DNA from: G965222505 sp965222505
GTDB lineage: Bacteria > Bacteroidota > Rhodothermia > Rhodothermales > DATKEJ01
Assembly: GCA_965222505.1 (NCBI GenBank)
Contig: OZ244956.1
Span: 4,278,001-4,342,000 of the forward strand
Reading direction: 5' to 3'
DNA length: 64,000 nucleotides
Shown here: one piece after another, positions 8,246 to 18,230 of the stretch
Numbering within the stretch: the stretch's first letter is position 1
Layout: the number at the start of each line of letters is the position of its first letter
The notes under the pieces: generated by a model
Seen by the model: only the letters and a program-made list of their open reading frames with translations
The model's database searches: none
Told to the model about the DNA's origin: nothing
Translations under genes and position numbers: made by a program

Positions 8246-10942
8246 TCATTCAAGGAGGGCGCGGTAGGGTTCGGCCTGGTCTGCACGGTTTTGCTGTTCG
8301 TAATGCCGAACCAGATATTGGAGCACATGTTGGGTGCTGCGGTGTTTCGTACCCAGGGTTCGGGTCAGGGTTTCAAAGCTGGACACCAGTAAGGGTTCTG
8401 CTTCTGAGAAGGCCCGGTTCTGTGACAGATAGGCCCCTTGCAGGCCCTGGGCTTCGGCCAGGTACCAGTTGCCCGGTCCATAGGCGGCTTTGCGGATTGA
8501 GAGGGCTTCTTCAATCAAGGGCTGAACCAGGGTGGTATTGTTGGTGGTCAGCAGGGCTTGGCTAAGTCCAATCAAGGCATGTGAAATAAATGGGTGGTCA
8601 TGGGTGAGGGTGTTTCGGTAGGTGGTGAGGGCTTGCCGATGTAGGGTTTCGGCCTCGGCATACCGGTGTTGGTCGTAGCGGATGAGCCCAAGGTTGTACT
8701 GGCAATTGGCAACGTATGGATGGTCTGTGCCCAGCAGTTTGCGGTCCATATCAAGGGCTTGCTGCATGAGGGAGTCAGCTCGGGTGAGGTTGCCTTGGGC
8801 ATGGCTCGTGCGGGCCAGGTTGTACAGGCTTTCGGCTACATCCAGATGGTCTCCACTAAACAACTGTCGGCGGATGTTGAGCGATTCCTGGTAGCGTTCG
8901 GCTGCCGTTTCATAGTCGCCGGTTTGACCCAGGACCAAGGCGAGGTCGTCCAGGCTTTCCCCTACATCCGGGTGGTTACGCCCGAGTAGGGCACGCCGGG
9001 TGGTCAGGGAAGTGCGCAAGAGGGCAAGGGCGGGCTGATACTCCCCTTTAAATTGGAGCAGTTGGCCGAGATCGTTCTGGCTTTCGGCGACGTCCAGGTG
9101 TTGTGTGCCCAGCAGGTTTAACCGTACGTCTAGGGCATTCCGCATGAGGGTTTCGGCAGTGGTGTAATCCCCGATGGCGCCAATGGTTCGTGCGAGGGCG
9201 TGTTGGCTTTCGGCCACATCCTGGTGTACGGTACCCAACAGGGCCCTTCGTTTTTCCAGCGCATCGCGGTAGGTGCTTTCCGCCTGTTCAAAGCGGGCCT
9301 GGTAGAACAGGGCATCGCCGAGGGCCATGAGGGCTGCGGCTTCAGCAAGGGGATCGGCGGGGTCCAGGGCGATGCTGGAGGCCAGGCTTAGCCGGGCTTG
9401 TTGTTCGGCATCCTCAAACAGGCCAAGGCTGGTATAGGCATGGCTCATGACCTGGTGCAGGGTGGTGCGAATGTCTGGCTGCTGGTCTAACTCCTGTTCC
9501 ACACGCATGGCCCCAGCATCCAGAAAGGCCCGGGCGGAGGTTGCCACATCCAGGGATTCGCTTGGATCGGAGCTTTTGAACAACTCGATCAGGAACGATG
9601 AAATCTGCTGGGCCTTGTCGTGTTCGCGTTTTACTTCCCGGGCCTGCATGACCGTGACCACACTAAAGCCCACAAGCAACAGGCCCACGGCGGCTATGCC
9701 GCTCAGGCCCAGCCGGTGCCGCTGGACGAATTTCCGTGTGCGGTATCCGAGGGTGTCTTTTCGGGCGATGATGGGGAGGCCGGATTGATAATTTCGGATA
9801 TCTTGGGCCAACTGCTCGACCGAAGCATACCGGCGGCGGGGTTCCTTGCGGAGGGCCATGAGGACGATGTTGTCCAGATCGCCCCGGAGGGTACGCCGCA
9901 GCCGGTCGGCATTGCTGCTTCTGGCCCGGCTGATTGAAGAAGCACGCAGCGTAAACAGGGTGCCGTCTTCCTGAGTGCGTTCAAGGGGGCGGGTAACAGC
10001 CTGACTGGGGCGTTCCGGTTCTTCATGGCCAATGATTTGCTCAATTTCGGCAAAGGATTTGTCCTTCAGATAGAAGGGGCGGTGCCCGCTCAGGAGCTGG
10101 TATAGCAGTACCCCCAGGGTATAGACATCGCTGGCTGTGGTAATTGGGCGGCCCTGAACTTGCTCCGGCGAGGCATAGTCTGGCGTCATCAGACGAAGTT
10201 CGGTCCGGGTAATCGCCAGGCTCGGCATGGACAGGTCCTGGTTGAGTACCTTCGCAATCCCGAAGTCCAGCAGAACCGGATCGCCTTTAGGCGTGACGAG
10301 GATGTTGTTCGGTTTGAGGTCTCGGTGGACAATCAGGTTTTGGTGGGCGTAGTGGACCGCCTCGCATACTTTCAGAAACAGGGCCAGCCGCTCCTTAACC
10401 GGGAGGCGATTTTGATCACAGTAGCGATCAATGGGCGTCCCTTCGATGTAGCGCATGACGAAGTAAGGCGTATCGTGGGCCATACCGCCGTCGAGGACTT
10501 GCGCGATGTTGGGATGGTCCAGCGAGGCCAGAATCTGTCGTTCCATGCGGAAGCGCCGCAGGATTTCATCCGTGTCCATGCCGCGCTTAATGAGCTTAAC
10601 GGCTACCGATTGCTTGAATTGATCGTCATCACGCACCGCCAAATAGACTTGCCCCATGCCTCCTTTTCCGATGGGGCGAATCAGCCGGTACGGGCCGAGA
10701 TATTCGCCAGCCATATCGGTCAAACGGTCCGCTTCTTGCCCCAGCGTATCCTTCGCCGAAAGAAGGGGTTCCTCCATATACCCCGGCGCTGTTTCATAGG
10801 TGTTGAGCAGGGCCTCAACGTGGTTCAGGAGGCTGGCATCGTCTCGGCACCGTTGTTTAAGCAAGGCTGTGCGGGCCTCCGGTGCAAGCGCAACGGCTTC
10901 GGCAAACAGTGCTTCGATTTGTTGCCAACGTTGAGGTGTCAT
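8246..10942 (-). CDS. Membrane Ser/Thr protein kinase with C-terminal TPR domain
   Basis: 898-residue Hanks-type kinase. Residues about 85-345 form the kinase domain: Gly loop IGKGGMGQVYLAV, catalytic Lys in VAVKLIKRG, HRD loop IVHRDLKPNNILV, LLDFGIAKV and the APE-equivalent YASPEQVQG, so it looks active. A single membrane helix (LSGIAAVGLLLVGFSVVTVM, about 410-430) is followed by some 450 residues of TPR-type repeats (for example HPDVGESLDDLALVLGQTGD). Kinase inside, TPR outside is the expected topology. It stands alone between two copies of an inverted intergenic repeat. Target unknown. Confidence 0.92.
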   Translation of the reverse strand: MTPQRWQQIEALFAEAVALAPEARTALLKQRCRDDASLLNHVEALLNTYETAPGYMEEPLLSAKDTLGQEADRLTDMAGEYLGPYRLIRPIGKGGMGQVYLAVRDDDQFKQSVAVKLIKRGMDTDEILRRFRMERQILASLDHPNIAQVLDGGMAHDTPYFVMRYIEGTPIDRYCDQNRLPVKERLALFLKVCEAVHYAHQNLIVHRDLKPNNILVTPKGDPVLLDFGIAKVLNQDLSMPSLAITRTELRLMTPDYASPEQVQGRPITTASDVYTLGVLLYQLLSGHRPFYLKDKSFAEIEQIIGHEEPERPSQAVTRPLERTQEDGTLFTLRASSISRARSSNADRLRRTLRGDLDNIVLMALRKEPRRRYASVEQLAQDIRNYQSGLPIIARKDTLGYRTRKFVQRHRLGLSGIAAVGLLLVGFSVVTVMQAREVKREHDKAQQISSFLIELFKSSDPSESLDVATSARAFLDAGAMRVEQELDQQPDIRTTLHQVMSHAYTSLGLFEDAEQQARLSLASSIALDPADPLAEAAALMALGDALFYQARFEQAESTYRDALEKRRALLGTVHQDVAESQHALARTIGAIGDYTTAETLMRNALDVRLNLLGTQHLDVAESQNDLGQLLQFKGEYQPALALLRTSLTTRRALLGRNHPDVGESLDDLALVLGQTGDYETAAERYQESLNIRRQLFSGDHLDVAESLYNLARTSHAQGNLTRADSLMQQALDMDRKLLGTDHPYVANCQYNLGLIRYDQHRYAEAETLHRQALTTYRNTLTHDHPFISHALIGLSQALLTTNNTTLVQPLIEEALSIRKAAYGPGNWYLAEAQGLQGAYLSQNRAFSEAEPLLVSSFETLTRTLGTKHRSTQHVLQYLVRHYEQQNRADQAEPYRALLE

Positions 10943-10950
10943 AACGATTT

Positions 10951-11088
10951 ACGTTCTATGTGCGACGTTCTACGTCTGGGTCGATTTAAACGGAAAGGGT
11001 CAATCCCATAAGTCCAAGACACGCCCCAATCGTTCAGTAGGACATCAAGGGGTGAGAAACGTAGAACGTAGAACCCAGAACGTAGAAC
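10951..11088. repeat. Inverted ACGTAGAAC-unit repeat, copy A2
   Basis: Left arm about 10951-10976 (ACGTTCTATGTGCGACGTTC) and right arm about 11057-11088 (AACGTAGAACGTAGAACCCA..). The centre is recognisably homologous to copy A1, so the kinase gene is flanked by two diverged copies in the same orientation. Confidence 0.8.
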
Positions 11089-13872
11089 CTAATATTCCGT
11101 AGGTTCGAGGCCGAGGGTTTTGTCTTTTTTGAGGGCGGGTACACCCTCGGTCATCCAGGCCGGGGCCGGGGCATCTTTGAGGTAATGGTCGAAATATTGT
11201 TGCATGCGGATGGTCCAGTCTTTTTTGTTGGGATAGGTCGTGGGCCAGTGTGGTTCGCCGGTGTAGTTAATCATCCAGGTGGGTTTATCCAGCCGCCGCA
11301 GGGCCACAAACAACTCGATGCCCTGGTACCACGGCACGGCACCATCCTGGTCGTTGTGCATAATCAACAGGGGGGTTTCGATTTTGTCGGCCCAGAAGAT
11401 CGGGGAATTTTCGAGGTAGCGCAACGGTTTTTCCCAGATCGATCCGCCGATGCGGCTTTGCGTTTTTTCGTACTGGAACATCCGGCTCATGCCGCTGCCC
11501 CATCGGATGCCGCCGTAGGCACTGAACATGTTGGATACCGGGGCTCCGGCTTCAGCGGCCCGGAACAGTTGGGTCCGGGTAACGAGGTAGGCAATCTGAT
11601 AGCCGCCCCAACTGTGGCCCTGCACGCCCACCCGGTCGCGGTCGACGAAGCCCTGTTCAATCAGGCTCAGGGTGCCGGGGAGGATGGCATTGAGCGCACT
11701 CTCGCCGGGGTAGCCGACTTTATACGGGATGTCCGGCACAAACACCAGATAGCCCCGGCTGGCATAGAACGTGAAGTTGATGATTGATCGATGCGGTTGG
11801 GGCGCCCAGTGGTTGTGGAGGTTGTTGCTGTTTTTCTCGTAGAAATAGACCATCATAGGGTATTGCTCGGCCGGATCAAACCCTTCCGGTTTGTAGAGCA
11901 GGCCCTGCAACATTTGGCCGTCCAGAGAGGTCCATTCCACCAACTCAACCGAACCCCACAGGTATTGGTCTTGCTGCGGGTTGGCCGTGGTGAGTTTACG
12001 GGCACCGCTCAGGTTCAGGTCCGATACCCACAGGTCGGGGAATTCGGTGTAGCTGGACCGGGTGTAAAGCAGGACATCGGCAGCTTTGGCTTTTTGGGGA
12101 GCCGAGAACTTCCGGTCCATCATGACCAGCTTTTGGGGAGCGGCATCTCCGGTGATTTCAGTCCGGTAGAAGCCCGCTACTTTCGAGGTGTACTGGAAGG
12201 CAGAGAGCAGCAAGTCCGGGGTGATGGTCGGGTCCTCGGGGTCTAGGCGGACGTATCGCAGGCGCAGGTTTTCTTCTCGCCCGTAGCCGTTGGTAACGTT
12301 TCGTGGGGGGTGTGCGCCGGTCGGGTCCAGGACCCAGATGTCATGTTTGTCATAGACGAGCCATTCGGCATCGTCATCGGTCCAACCGGCCTGGCCGTAG
12401 GGGTTCGGGGCATAAGGCCAATCGTGGTCCTCCCGGTGTACGGCATGAGGCAAGTCGGCGGTCAGGTTTCGGGGGGTAGCGTCGGCGGTTGAAGCGGCAA
12501 ACCAGGCGAGGGCATCGCGGTCCCACCACGTGATGTACCGACCGGCAGGGGAAAGGTCGGGTTGGGCCTGGACTTCTTCCTGAATCAGCCGTGCACCCCC
12601 GGATTGTACATCAATCACATACACATCATAGTAGGCCGGATAATCCCAGGAGATCTGTTTTTGGTAAGGACGATTAGACCAGCCGAGGGCTATATCGGCA
12701 TTGCCCTGGGCGCCCACTTTAACATCCGGTACTTCCTCCGAGGCCAGTTGTACCACTTGCCGTTGGGGCAGGTGGACCACGGCCTGGTAGCTCCGTTTTT
12801 GCTCAGTATCCACCTGTTTCTTTTGCATCGGCTGGAGCAGGGGATCATTCCAGGTCCAAATCTCAACGTTTACTTTTTCGGACGCAGCGCGTGGGTCTTT
12901 CTCCTCGGATTCTGGCAAGGGGGCACTACCGAAAAAGAGCCGTTCCCCTTGCTTCGAAAAATGTATCTTGCCATTTTCATTTACCCCCCAGTCGTCGGGC
13001 AAGCCGGGGGTTCCGGCCTGGGCCAGTAGCGTCGCGGCTGAAGACTGCGGGGTCCAGTAGTAGAGGGCATAGGCCGGTTGTTCAGCCGTAAAATCGTCCC
13101 GGTTGGTGAGGAATGCGACTTGTGTGCCGGCCTCATCAATGGCCAACTGGCTGTAGTCTCCAGGGCCGGTCAGGATGGGCGTGACGGTTCCTGTAGCCGT
13201 GGAGACCGCAAAGAGCCCGTCTGCGGTGCTGTCGGTGCTGGCGGTGGCATAGACCAGCCAGGCCCCGTTTTTGGAGAACCGGTAGGCGGTAACATGCTCA
13301 AGCGTCTGGGCGGCACCGGTTTGTAGTTGGCGCAGCACAAGGGGGGTGCCGTTGGCTTTCTTTGTGCCTTTGCCTTTGGCCGGTTTGGCCTTTGTGCTGT
13401 CGGTGAGCGGCTTTTCGAGATGATACGCCACCCACGTTCCGGCGTTTTCCGGAAGTTGGAACGATTTGACGCGAGGGACTTTCACAACGGCCCCGGTCTG
13501 CAGGTTGAGAATGCCCAGCGAGTCTTTGGGTAGGGCATCGTCCTTCTTCTCAGCCCGTTTTGCCGCGATGAGGCTGTCTTTGGGCGCTTTGATGTGAAAG
13601 ACTGCAAATGGGCTGTTTGGTGCGAAGTGTGCCTTGACGCCACGTGGAACGGTATAGGTCTGATTGCCGTCGGCAGCGGTCACCCGTAACTCGGCATCTC
13701 CATCCTGGGGGCCGAGGGAGGCCAGGACCCACTCACCGTTTGGGGCGATGGCTTCTTCCTCGATCAGGTTCCAGATTTCGTAGGCGTCGTGGTCGAGAAC
13801 TTGCTTGTTCTGGGCGTAGAGGGGGGCAGACAGGCCGACAGCCCATACCAGACTGAGAATCAGGTGCTTCAT
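11089..13872 (-). CDS. Secreted S9-family (prolyl-oligopeptidase) peptidase
   Basis: 927-residue exported serine peptidase. The start at 13872 gives a clear signal peptide (MKHLILSLVWAVGLSAPLYA); an ATG 9 codons upstream also exists. A long N-terminal beta-propeller-like part (about 30-640) is followed by the alpha/beta-hydrolase domain with the nucleophile motif GHSWGGYQ (Ser near 753), the Asp region HNDQDGAVPW and the His in GEPHWPT. This is the dipeptidyl-peptidase-like S9 arrangement; longer than the usual 650-750 residues because of an enlarged propeller. Probably degrades peptides in the periplasm or outside. Confidence 0.92.
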   Translation of the reverse strand: MKHLILSLVWAVGLSAPLYAQNKQVLDHDAYEIWNLIEEEAIAPNGEWVLASLGPQDGDAELRVTAADGNQTYTVPRGVKAHFAPNSPFAVFHIKAPKDSLIAAKRAEKKDDALPKDSLGILNLQTGAVVKVPRVKSFQLPENAGTWVAYHLEKPLTDSTKAKPAKGKGTKKANGTPLVLRQLQTGAAQTLEHVTAYRFSKNGAWLVYATASTDSTADGLFAVSTATGTVTPILTGPGDYSQLAIDEAGTQVAFLTNRDDFTAEQPAYALYYWTPQSSAATLLAQAGTPGLPDDWGVNENGKIHFSKQGERLFFGSAPLPESEEKDPRAASEKVNVEIWTWNDPLLQPMQKKQVDTEQKRSYQAVVHLPQRQVVQLASEEVPDVKVGAQGNADIALGWSNRPYQKQISWDYPAYYDVYVIDVQSGGARLIQEEVQAQPDLSPAGRYITWWDRDALAWFAASTADATPRNLTADLPHAVHREDHDWPYAPNPYGQAGWTDDDAEWLVYDKHDIWVLDPTGAHPPRNVTNGYGREENLRLRYVRLDPEDPTITPDLLLSAFQYTSKVAGFYRTEITGDAAPQKLVMMDRKFSAPQKAKAADVLLYTRSSYTEFPDLWVSDLNLSGARKLTTANPQQDQYLWGSVELVEWTSLDGQMLQGLLYKPEGFDPAEQYPMMVYFYEKNSNNLHNHWAPQPHRSIINFTFYASRGYLVFVPDIPYKVGYPGESALNAILPGTLSLIEQGFVDRDRVGVQGHSWGGYQIAYLVTRTQLFRAAEAGAPVSNMFSAYGGIRWGSGMSRMFQYEKTQSRIGGSIWEKPLRYLENSPIFWADKIETPLLIMHNDQDGAVPWYQGIELFVALRRLDKPTWMINYTGEPHWPTTYPNKKDWTIRMQQYFDHYLKDAPAPAWMTEGVPALKKDKTLGLEPTEY

Positions 13873-13996
13873 GGTGGTGCGGAAATAGAGGGGATTCATG
13901 GTGAGTCTGAGGCCCAAAGTACCGAAATTAAGTATACCATTGCAACCGTTTTCATGGCTCTTTCTTCTCGGCCGGGTTTCGCAAGTGGACTGACGA

Positions 13997-16672
13997 TTAC
14001 TTCCTGTCGGCGAGCTGTTTCAACTCGGCCAGTTTGATCAGGGCTTCGATGGGGGTGAGCCGGTTGGGGTCGAGGGCCTGTACGGCTTCCTGTAGCGCCA
14101 GCAGGGCCGGATCGGCATCGAAAAACGACATTTGCGGACTGGCAGCCGGGGCGGCTTGCATGGAACGCTTTCGGGCCTGGGGAAGGGCAGCCTCCGGGGT
14201 GGGCGCACCGGCTTCGTCAATGGAAAACTGCTGGGCTTCGAGGTAGTGCAGGATTTCCCGGGCGCGGGCAATCACCGGTTCGGGGAGGCCGGCCATACGG
14301 GCCACTTCTATGCCGTAGGAATGGTCGGCACCGCCGGGGATGAGTTTGCGGAGGAAGATGACCTTACCGTTGTGTTCATGCACCTGAATCCGGGCATTGC
14401 GGATGCGTCCGTAGCGCTCGGCCAGCGCATTGAGTTCATGGTAGTGGGTGGCAAACAGGGTGCGGGCGGCCACACGCGGGGTCTCGTGCAGGTGTTCGAC
14501 AATGGCCCAGGCAATCGACAACCCGTCGAAGGTACTGGTGCCCCGGCCCACTTCATCCAGCAGAATCAGGGAGCTGGGGGTGGCATTGTTCAAAATGTTG
14601 GCCGCCTCGTTCATCTCGACCAGGAAGGTGCTTTCTCCGGCGGCCAGGTTATCGGAAGCTCCCACGCGGGTAAAGATTTTGTCCACCAACCCGATTTCAG
14701 CGGCGGTGGCCGGTACGAAGCTCCCGACCTGTGCCAGCAATACAATCAAGCCCACCTGCCTCAGGACCACACTTTTACCCGCCATGTTCGGACCGGTGAT
14801 CACCAGGATTTGCTCGGCCTCGGGATCGACCCGGATGCTGTTGGGGGTAAACGGCTCGCCGGTAGGCAAGGACTGTTCCACCACCGGGTGGCGTCCGTCC
14901 TGAATGTCGAGTATCCCATCTTCCCGTATAGCCGGGCGTACATAGCCGAAGCGGTGGGCTACCTCAGCGAAGGCAGTGAATACGTCCAGCATGGCGAGGC
15001 GCTGTGCGTTTTGCTGCATGGCCTCGGCTTCATCGGCCACATCCGTGCGCAGGGTATTGAACAACTCGCTTTCGAGATGCAGAATTTTCTCTTCGGCGGT
15101 CAGGATTTTTTCTTCGTATTCCTTCAGTTGCGGGGTGATGTAGCGCTCGGCATTGACCAGGGTTTGTTTCCGGATGTAATCTTCCGGCACCTTGTCTTTG
15201 TGGGCATTGGTGATCTCCAGGTAATACCCAAACACCTTGTTGTAGCCGACCTTCAGCGAGGGAATGCCGGTACGCCGACTTTCCTCGGCCTGCATATCGG
15301 CCACCCATTGCTTGCCGGAGGACGACACCTTGCGTAGTTCGTCCAGTTCTTCCGAATAGCCGGTCCGGATGATACCGCCTTGCTGAAGGGTAGCCGAAGG
15401 CTCCTCGACGAGTGCCGTTTTGATGCGTTCGACCACCGTTTCACAGCGTGTAAGTTGGGCATTGAGGGCGTGCAAGGTGGGGTCTTGCACCGGCTCAAGG
15501 AGGCGCTTGAGGTCGGGGATTTGTTCGAGGGTACGCTTGAGGTGGGTGAGGTCCCGTGGGTTGGCCCGGCCCAGGCAGACCTTTGCCACCAGCCGTTCCA
15601 GATCGCCGACGTGTTGCAGGCGGGTGCGCAGGGCTTCCCGTAGCGATGCTTCATTAAAGCAGGCTTCGACGGCTCCCAGGCGCTGCTCAATGGGTTTGGC
15701 GTTGCGCAAGGGGCGGACCAGCCATTTGCGGAGGAGCCGCCCACCCATCGGGGTGAGGGTCTGGTCCAGAATCTGGATGAGGGAGCCTTCCTGCCGCCCG
15801 TCCTGCATTGAGGAAATCAGTTCCAGGTTGCGCAGCGTCTGCGGGTCAAGCGCCATGTAGTCATTGCTGCTGTACCGTGTGATGCGCCGGAGGTGCGGCA
15901 CCCGGCCCTTCTGGGTTTCGCCCAGGTAGTAGAGGGCGGCCCCTGCAGCCACAAGCCCTGCTTGCAGGTCCTCCACCCCGAAGCCTTTCAGGGAGTGCGT
16001 CTTGAAATGCCGCAGCAGGGTTTCATAGGCAAAGTCGAACCCGAAGCACCAGTCCTCCATACCAGTCGTTGCGAAGTCGTAGCCGGTGAGGGCCTGAATG
16101 CGTGCTTTCTGGCGTTTGTCGTAGAGCAGTTCAGCGGGCCGAACGGTTTGCAGGAGCTCCGGCAATTGATGCGCATAGGCTTCGGTCACGCAGAACTCGC
16201 CGGTGGTCGCGTCGATAAACGAAAACCCGATGTGGTCTTGCCGCCCCCGGCCCGTGCCCCAATGAACGGCGGCCAGGTAGGTGGCGCGTTTCGGCTCCAG
16301 GAGTTGATCCCGAAGGGTAACGCCTGGGGTAACGACCTCAATCACGTCCCGCTTGACGATTTTGCGGGCATATTTGGGGTCTTCGAGTTGCTCGCAAATC
16401 GCCACCCGGTGCCCGGCGCGAACGAGTTTGGGGAGGTAGTTATCGAGGGCGTGATGTGGGAAGCCGGCCAGAGGCACTTCGCTGGCCTTGCCGTTGGCCC
16501 GCTTGGTCAGGGTAATGCCCAGCACCCCGCTGACGAGGATGGCATCGTCTTCGAACGTCTCGTAGAAATCCCCCATGCGAAAGAGCAAAACGGCATTGGG
16601 GTGCCGGTCCTTGATCTTGCGGTATTGCCGCATCAAGGGGGTTTCAGTGGTTTTCTTTTTACGCTTGGCCAT
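13997..16672 (-). CDS. mutS: DNA mismatch repair protein MutS
   Basis: 891-residue mismatch-recognition ATPase. The N-terminal domain carries the mismatch-reading motif (MGDFYETFEDDA), followed by connector, lever and clamp regions. The C-terminal ATPase has Walker A TGPNMAGKSVVLRQVGL, the N-2 and Walker B region LILLDEVGRGTSTFDGLSIA and ATHYHEL. The length is typical of MutS1. The protein should act with MutL (not in this window) in post-replicative repair. It reads away from the ZIP transporter gene, with a three-hairpin repeat in the shared upstream region. Confidence 0.97.
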   Translation of the reverse strand: MAKRKKKTTETPLMRQYRKIKDRHPNAVLLFRMGDFYETFEDDAILVSGVLGITLTKRANGKASEVPLAGFPHHALDNYLPKLVRAGHRVAICEQLEDPKYARKIVKRDVIEVVTPGVTLRDQLLEPKRATYLAAVHWGTGRGRQDHIGFSFIDATTGEFCVTEAYAHQLPELLQTVRPAELLYDKRQKARIQALTGYDFATTGMEDWCFGFDFAYETLLRHFKTHSLKGFGVEDLQAGLVAAGAALYYLGETQKGRVPHLRRITRYSSNDYMALDPQTLRNLELISSMQDGRQEGSLIQILDQTLTPMGGRLLRKWLVRPLRNAKPIEQRLGAVEACFNEASLREALRTRLQHVGDLERLVAKVCLGRANPRDLTHLKRTLEQIPDLKRLLEPVQDPTLHALNAQLTRCETVVERIKTALVEEPSATLQQGGIIRTGYSEELDELRKVSSSGKQWVADMQAEESRRTGIPSLKVGYNKVFGYYLEITNAHKDKVPEDYIRKQTLVNAERYITPQLKEYEEKILTAEEKILHLESELFNTLRTDVADEAEAMQQNAQRLAMLDVFTAFAEVAHRFGYVRPAIREDGILDIQDGRHPVVEQSLPTGEPFTPNSIRVDPEAEQILVITGPNMAGKSVVLRQVGLIVLLAQVGSFVPATAAEIGLVDKIFTRVGASDNLAAGESTFLVEMNEAANILNNATPSSLILLDEVGRGTSTFDGLSIAWAIVEHLHETPRVAARTLFATHYHELNALAERYGRIRNARIQVHEHNGKVIFLRKLIPGGADHSYGIEVARMAGLPEPVIARAREILHYLEAQQFSIDEAGAPTPEAALPQARKRSMQAAPAASPQMSFFDADPALLALQEAVQALDPNRLTPIEALIKLAELKQLADRK

Positions 16673-16755
16673 GGGGTACCGGGACGTGCGGTGCTGGAGG
16701 GTCTGGACTGCAAAGATACATGCTTTACACCTATGTTATTCGTAAAAAACCTGTG

Positions 16756-16873
16756 GACCACCCCTGGTTTGCGTACACGCTTCGCATGTAAACGCAAACC
16801 TGTCCCCGCCGCGCTTGAGGAGGGGACAGACGGCTGTTTGCTCACGTCGTGCAAGCAGCCGTCAGGGGTGGCC
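16756..16873. repeat. Three-hairpin intergenic repeat, copy 2
   Basis: Same frame as 586-704: ends GACCACCCCTGG and CAGGGGTGGCC, central stem CTGTCCCC..GAGGAGGGGACAG. The outer stems differ in sequence (TTTGCGT..ACGCAAA and ACGGCTG..CAGCCGT). It lies between the divergent mutS and ZIP transporter genes. Confidence 0.75.
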
Positions 16874-16971
16874 CCAGGTTAAATTAGAACCATTATAAAT
16901 TGAGCCTCGGGCTGAACTTCGGGGCGTGCGAGGGGTTGGAAAAGGGCACACTCCTTACGTTATTCAGGCGC

Positions 16972-17709
16972 ATGCCTATTTCGGTCTATACCGTTTTTTT
17001 AGCGGCTCTTCTTACGGCCCTTGCAACGGGCCTGGGGGCTTTGCCCTTTCTGTTTACCAAACGGTTCACGGCACGGCATGAGGGGCTCGCCAACGCAATG
17101 GCCGCAGGTCTTATGTTGGCCGCCAGCCTCATGCTGATGTATGAAGGGGTGCAGCGCCAACCTACGTTGATGTTCTATGGGATGACCGTCGGTGCGGGCC
17201 TCATCATCGGGATGGAATACTGGCTGTCACATGCCAGAGGCATACACGTGAGCGAACTCAAAGGGGCCGATGCCCGCAAGGCCCTGCTGATTATCGGGGT
17301 GATGACGGTGCACTCCCTCACCGAAGGCGTTGGGGTCGGGGTATCCTATGCCGGGGGCGAGGCCTTGGGGGTATTTATTACATTGGCGATTGCCGTGCAT
17401 AACATTCCGGAAGGGCTGGCCATCAGTCTGGTGCTGGTGCCACGAGGCGTTTCAGCGTGGAAAGCGGGGGGATGGAGCATCTTTTCCAGCTTGCCGCAGC
17501 CCCTGATGGCGGTGCCGGCCTTCCTGCTGGTGGATTTCTTTCACCCGTTTTTACCTTTTGGCCTAGGCTTTGCCGCTGGGGCCATGATCTGGATGACGGT
17601 GCATGAACTTATTCCCGACGCTTTGCAAAAAGCGCCACGGCCTGCTGTGGCAGGGGTGGCCTTTCTGGCCTTCTGCGCGATGATGGCCTTTCAATTCTTC
17701 CTAAAATAA
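16972..17709 (+). CDS. ZIP-family divalent metal transporter
   Basis: 245-residue inner-membrane ZIP (Zrt/Irt-like) transporter, probably for Zn2+ or related ions. I start at the ATG at 16972, which begins the first helix directly (MPISVYTVFLAALLTALATG); upstream only a TTG is available. Signature helix 4-5 metal site motifs are present: MTVHSLTEGVGVGVSYA and AVHNIPEGLAISLVL, and a further MTVHELIPDAL near the end. About eight helices, the expected number. Monocistronic, followed by repeats. Confidence 0.92.
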   Translation: MPISVYTVFLAALLTALATGLGALPFLFTKRFTARHEGLANAMAAGLMLAASLMLMYEGVQRQPTLMFYGMTVGAGLIIGMEYWLSHARGIHVSELKGADARKALLIIGVMTVHSLTEGVGVGVSYAGGEALGVFITLAIAVHNIPEGLAISLVLVPRGVSAWKAGGWSIFSSLPQPLMAVPAFLLVDFFHPFLPFGLGFAAGAMIWMTVHELIPDALQKAPRPAVAGVAFLAFCAMMAFQFFLK

Positions 17710-17754
17710 CATCGGCCGGGCGCTTTGTCTGGGGTGGGTTTTGTAATTTGAACA

Positions 17755-18040
17755 CGTCGTCGGCCTGGGCCGCCCCCAAGTTTGAATCGGGCGTCATTCT
17801 TCATTGTTGAGATGTAATTGGCGTTGAAGGGCCGGCACAAGGCGGAATTACCGCGTCGTCGGCCTGGGCCGCCCCCAAGTTTGAATCGGGCGTCATTCTT
17901 CATTGTTGAGATGTAATTGGCGTTGAAGGGCCGGCACAAGGCGGAATTACCGCGTCGTCGGCCTGGGCCGCCCCCAAGTTTGAATCGGGCGTCATTCTTC
18001 ATTGTTGAGATGTAATTGGCGTTGAAGGGCCGGCACAAGG
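17755..18040. repeat. 99-bp tandem repeat, nearly three copies
   Basis: Units start at 17755, 17854 and 17953 with CGTCGTCGGCCTGGGCCGCC. The first two are identical by eye and the third is identical until about 18040, where it runs into the 92-bp palindromic element instead of repeating. Each unit ends in half of that element (GTTGAAGGGCCGGCACAAGG). The region 17710-18230 has no convincing gene; a frame reading through the repeats is an artefact of the period being divisible by three. Confidence 0.92.
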
Positions 18041-18113
18041 CCGGCCCCTCCGGGGGCGCGGCTTTTTTCAATGGGGTAACCCGGCCGGGCGACCCTCGTG
18101 GTCGCCCTTCAAC
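18021..18113. repeat. 92-bp palindromic element, copy 1
   Basis: Ends GTTGAAGGGC and GCCCTTCAAC. Outer stems GGGCCGGCACAAGGCCGGCCC and GGGCGACCCTCGTGGTCGCCC are both self-complementary hairpins around a GC-rich centre containing a T-run. The same element in inverse orientation is at 55949-56040. Confidence 0.85.
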
Positions 18114-18230
18114 CCTGGGGCGATTGCCCGAATTTGAATGAACCACTGCATCAAACCGGTTATCGATCAAAGCCGACCACTGCGTTATCATCCACCTTGA
18201 ATAATCTTTCACCCTCCAAAATAACTCCAC

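Noticed and set aside
14132..15337. 401-residue plus-strand open frame opposite mutS
   Set aside because: Antisense shadow of mutS; sequence has no recognisable features.
17755..18040. CRISPR array
   Set aside because: Units are 99 bp, contiguous and identical with no spacers, and no cas gene is near.
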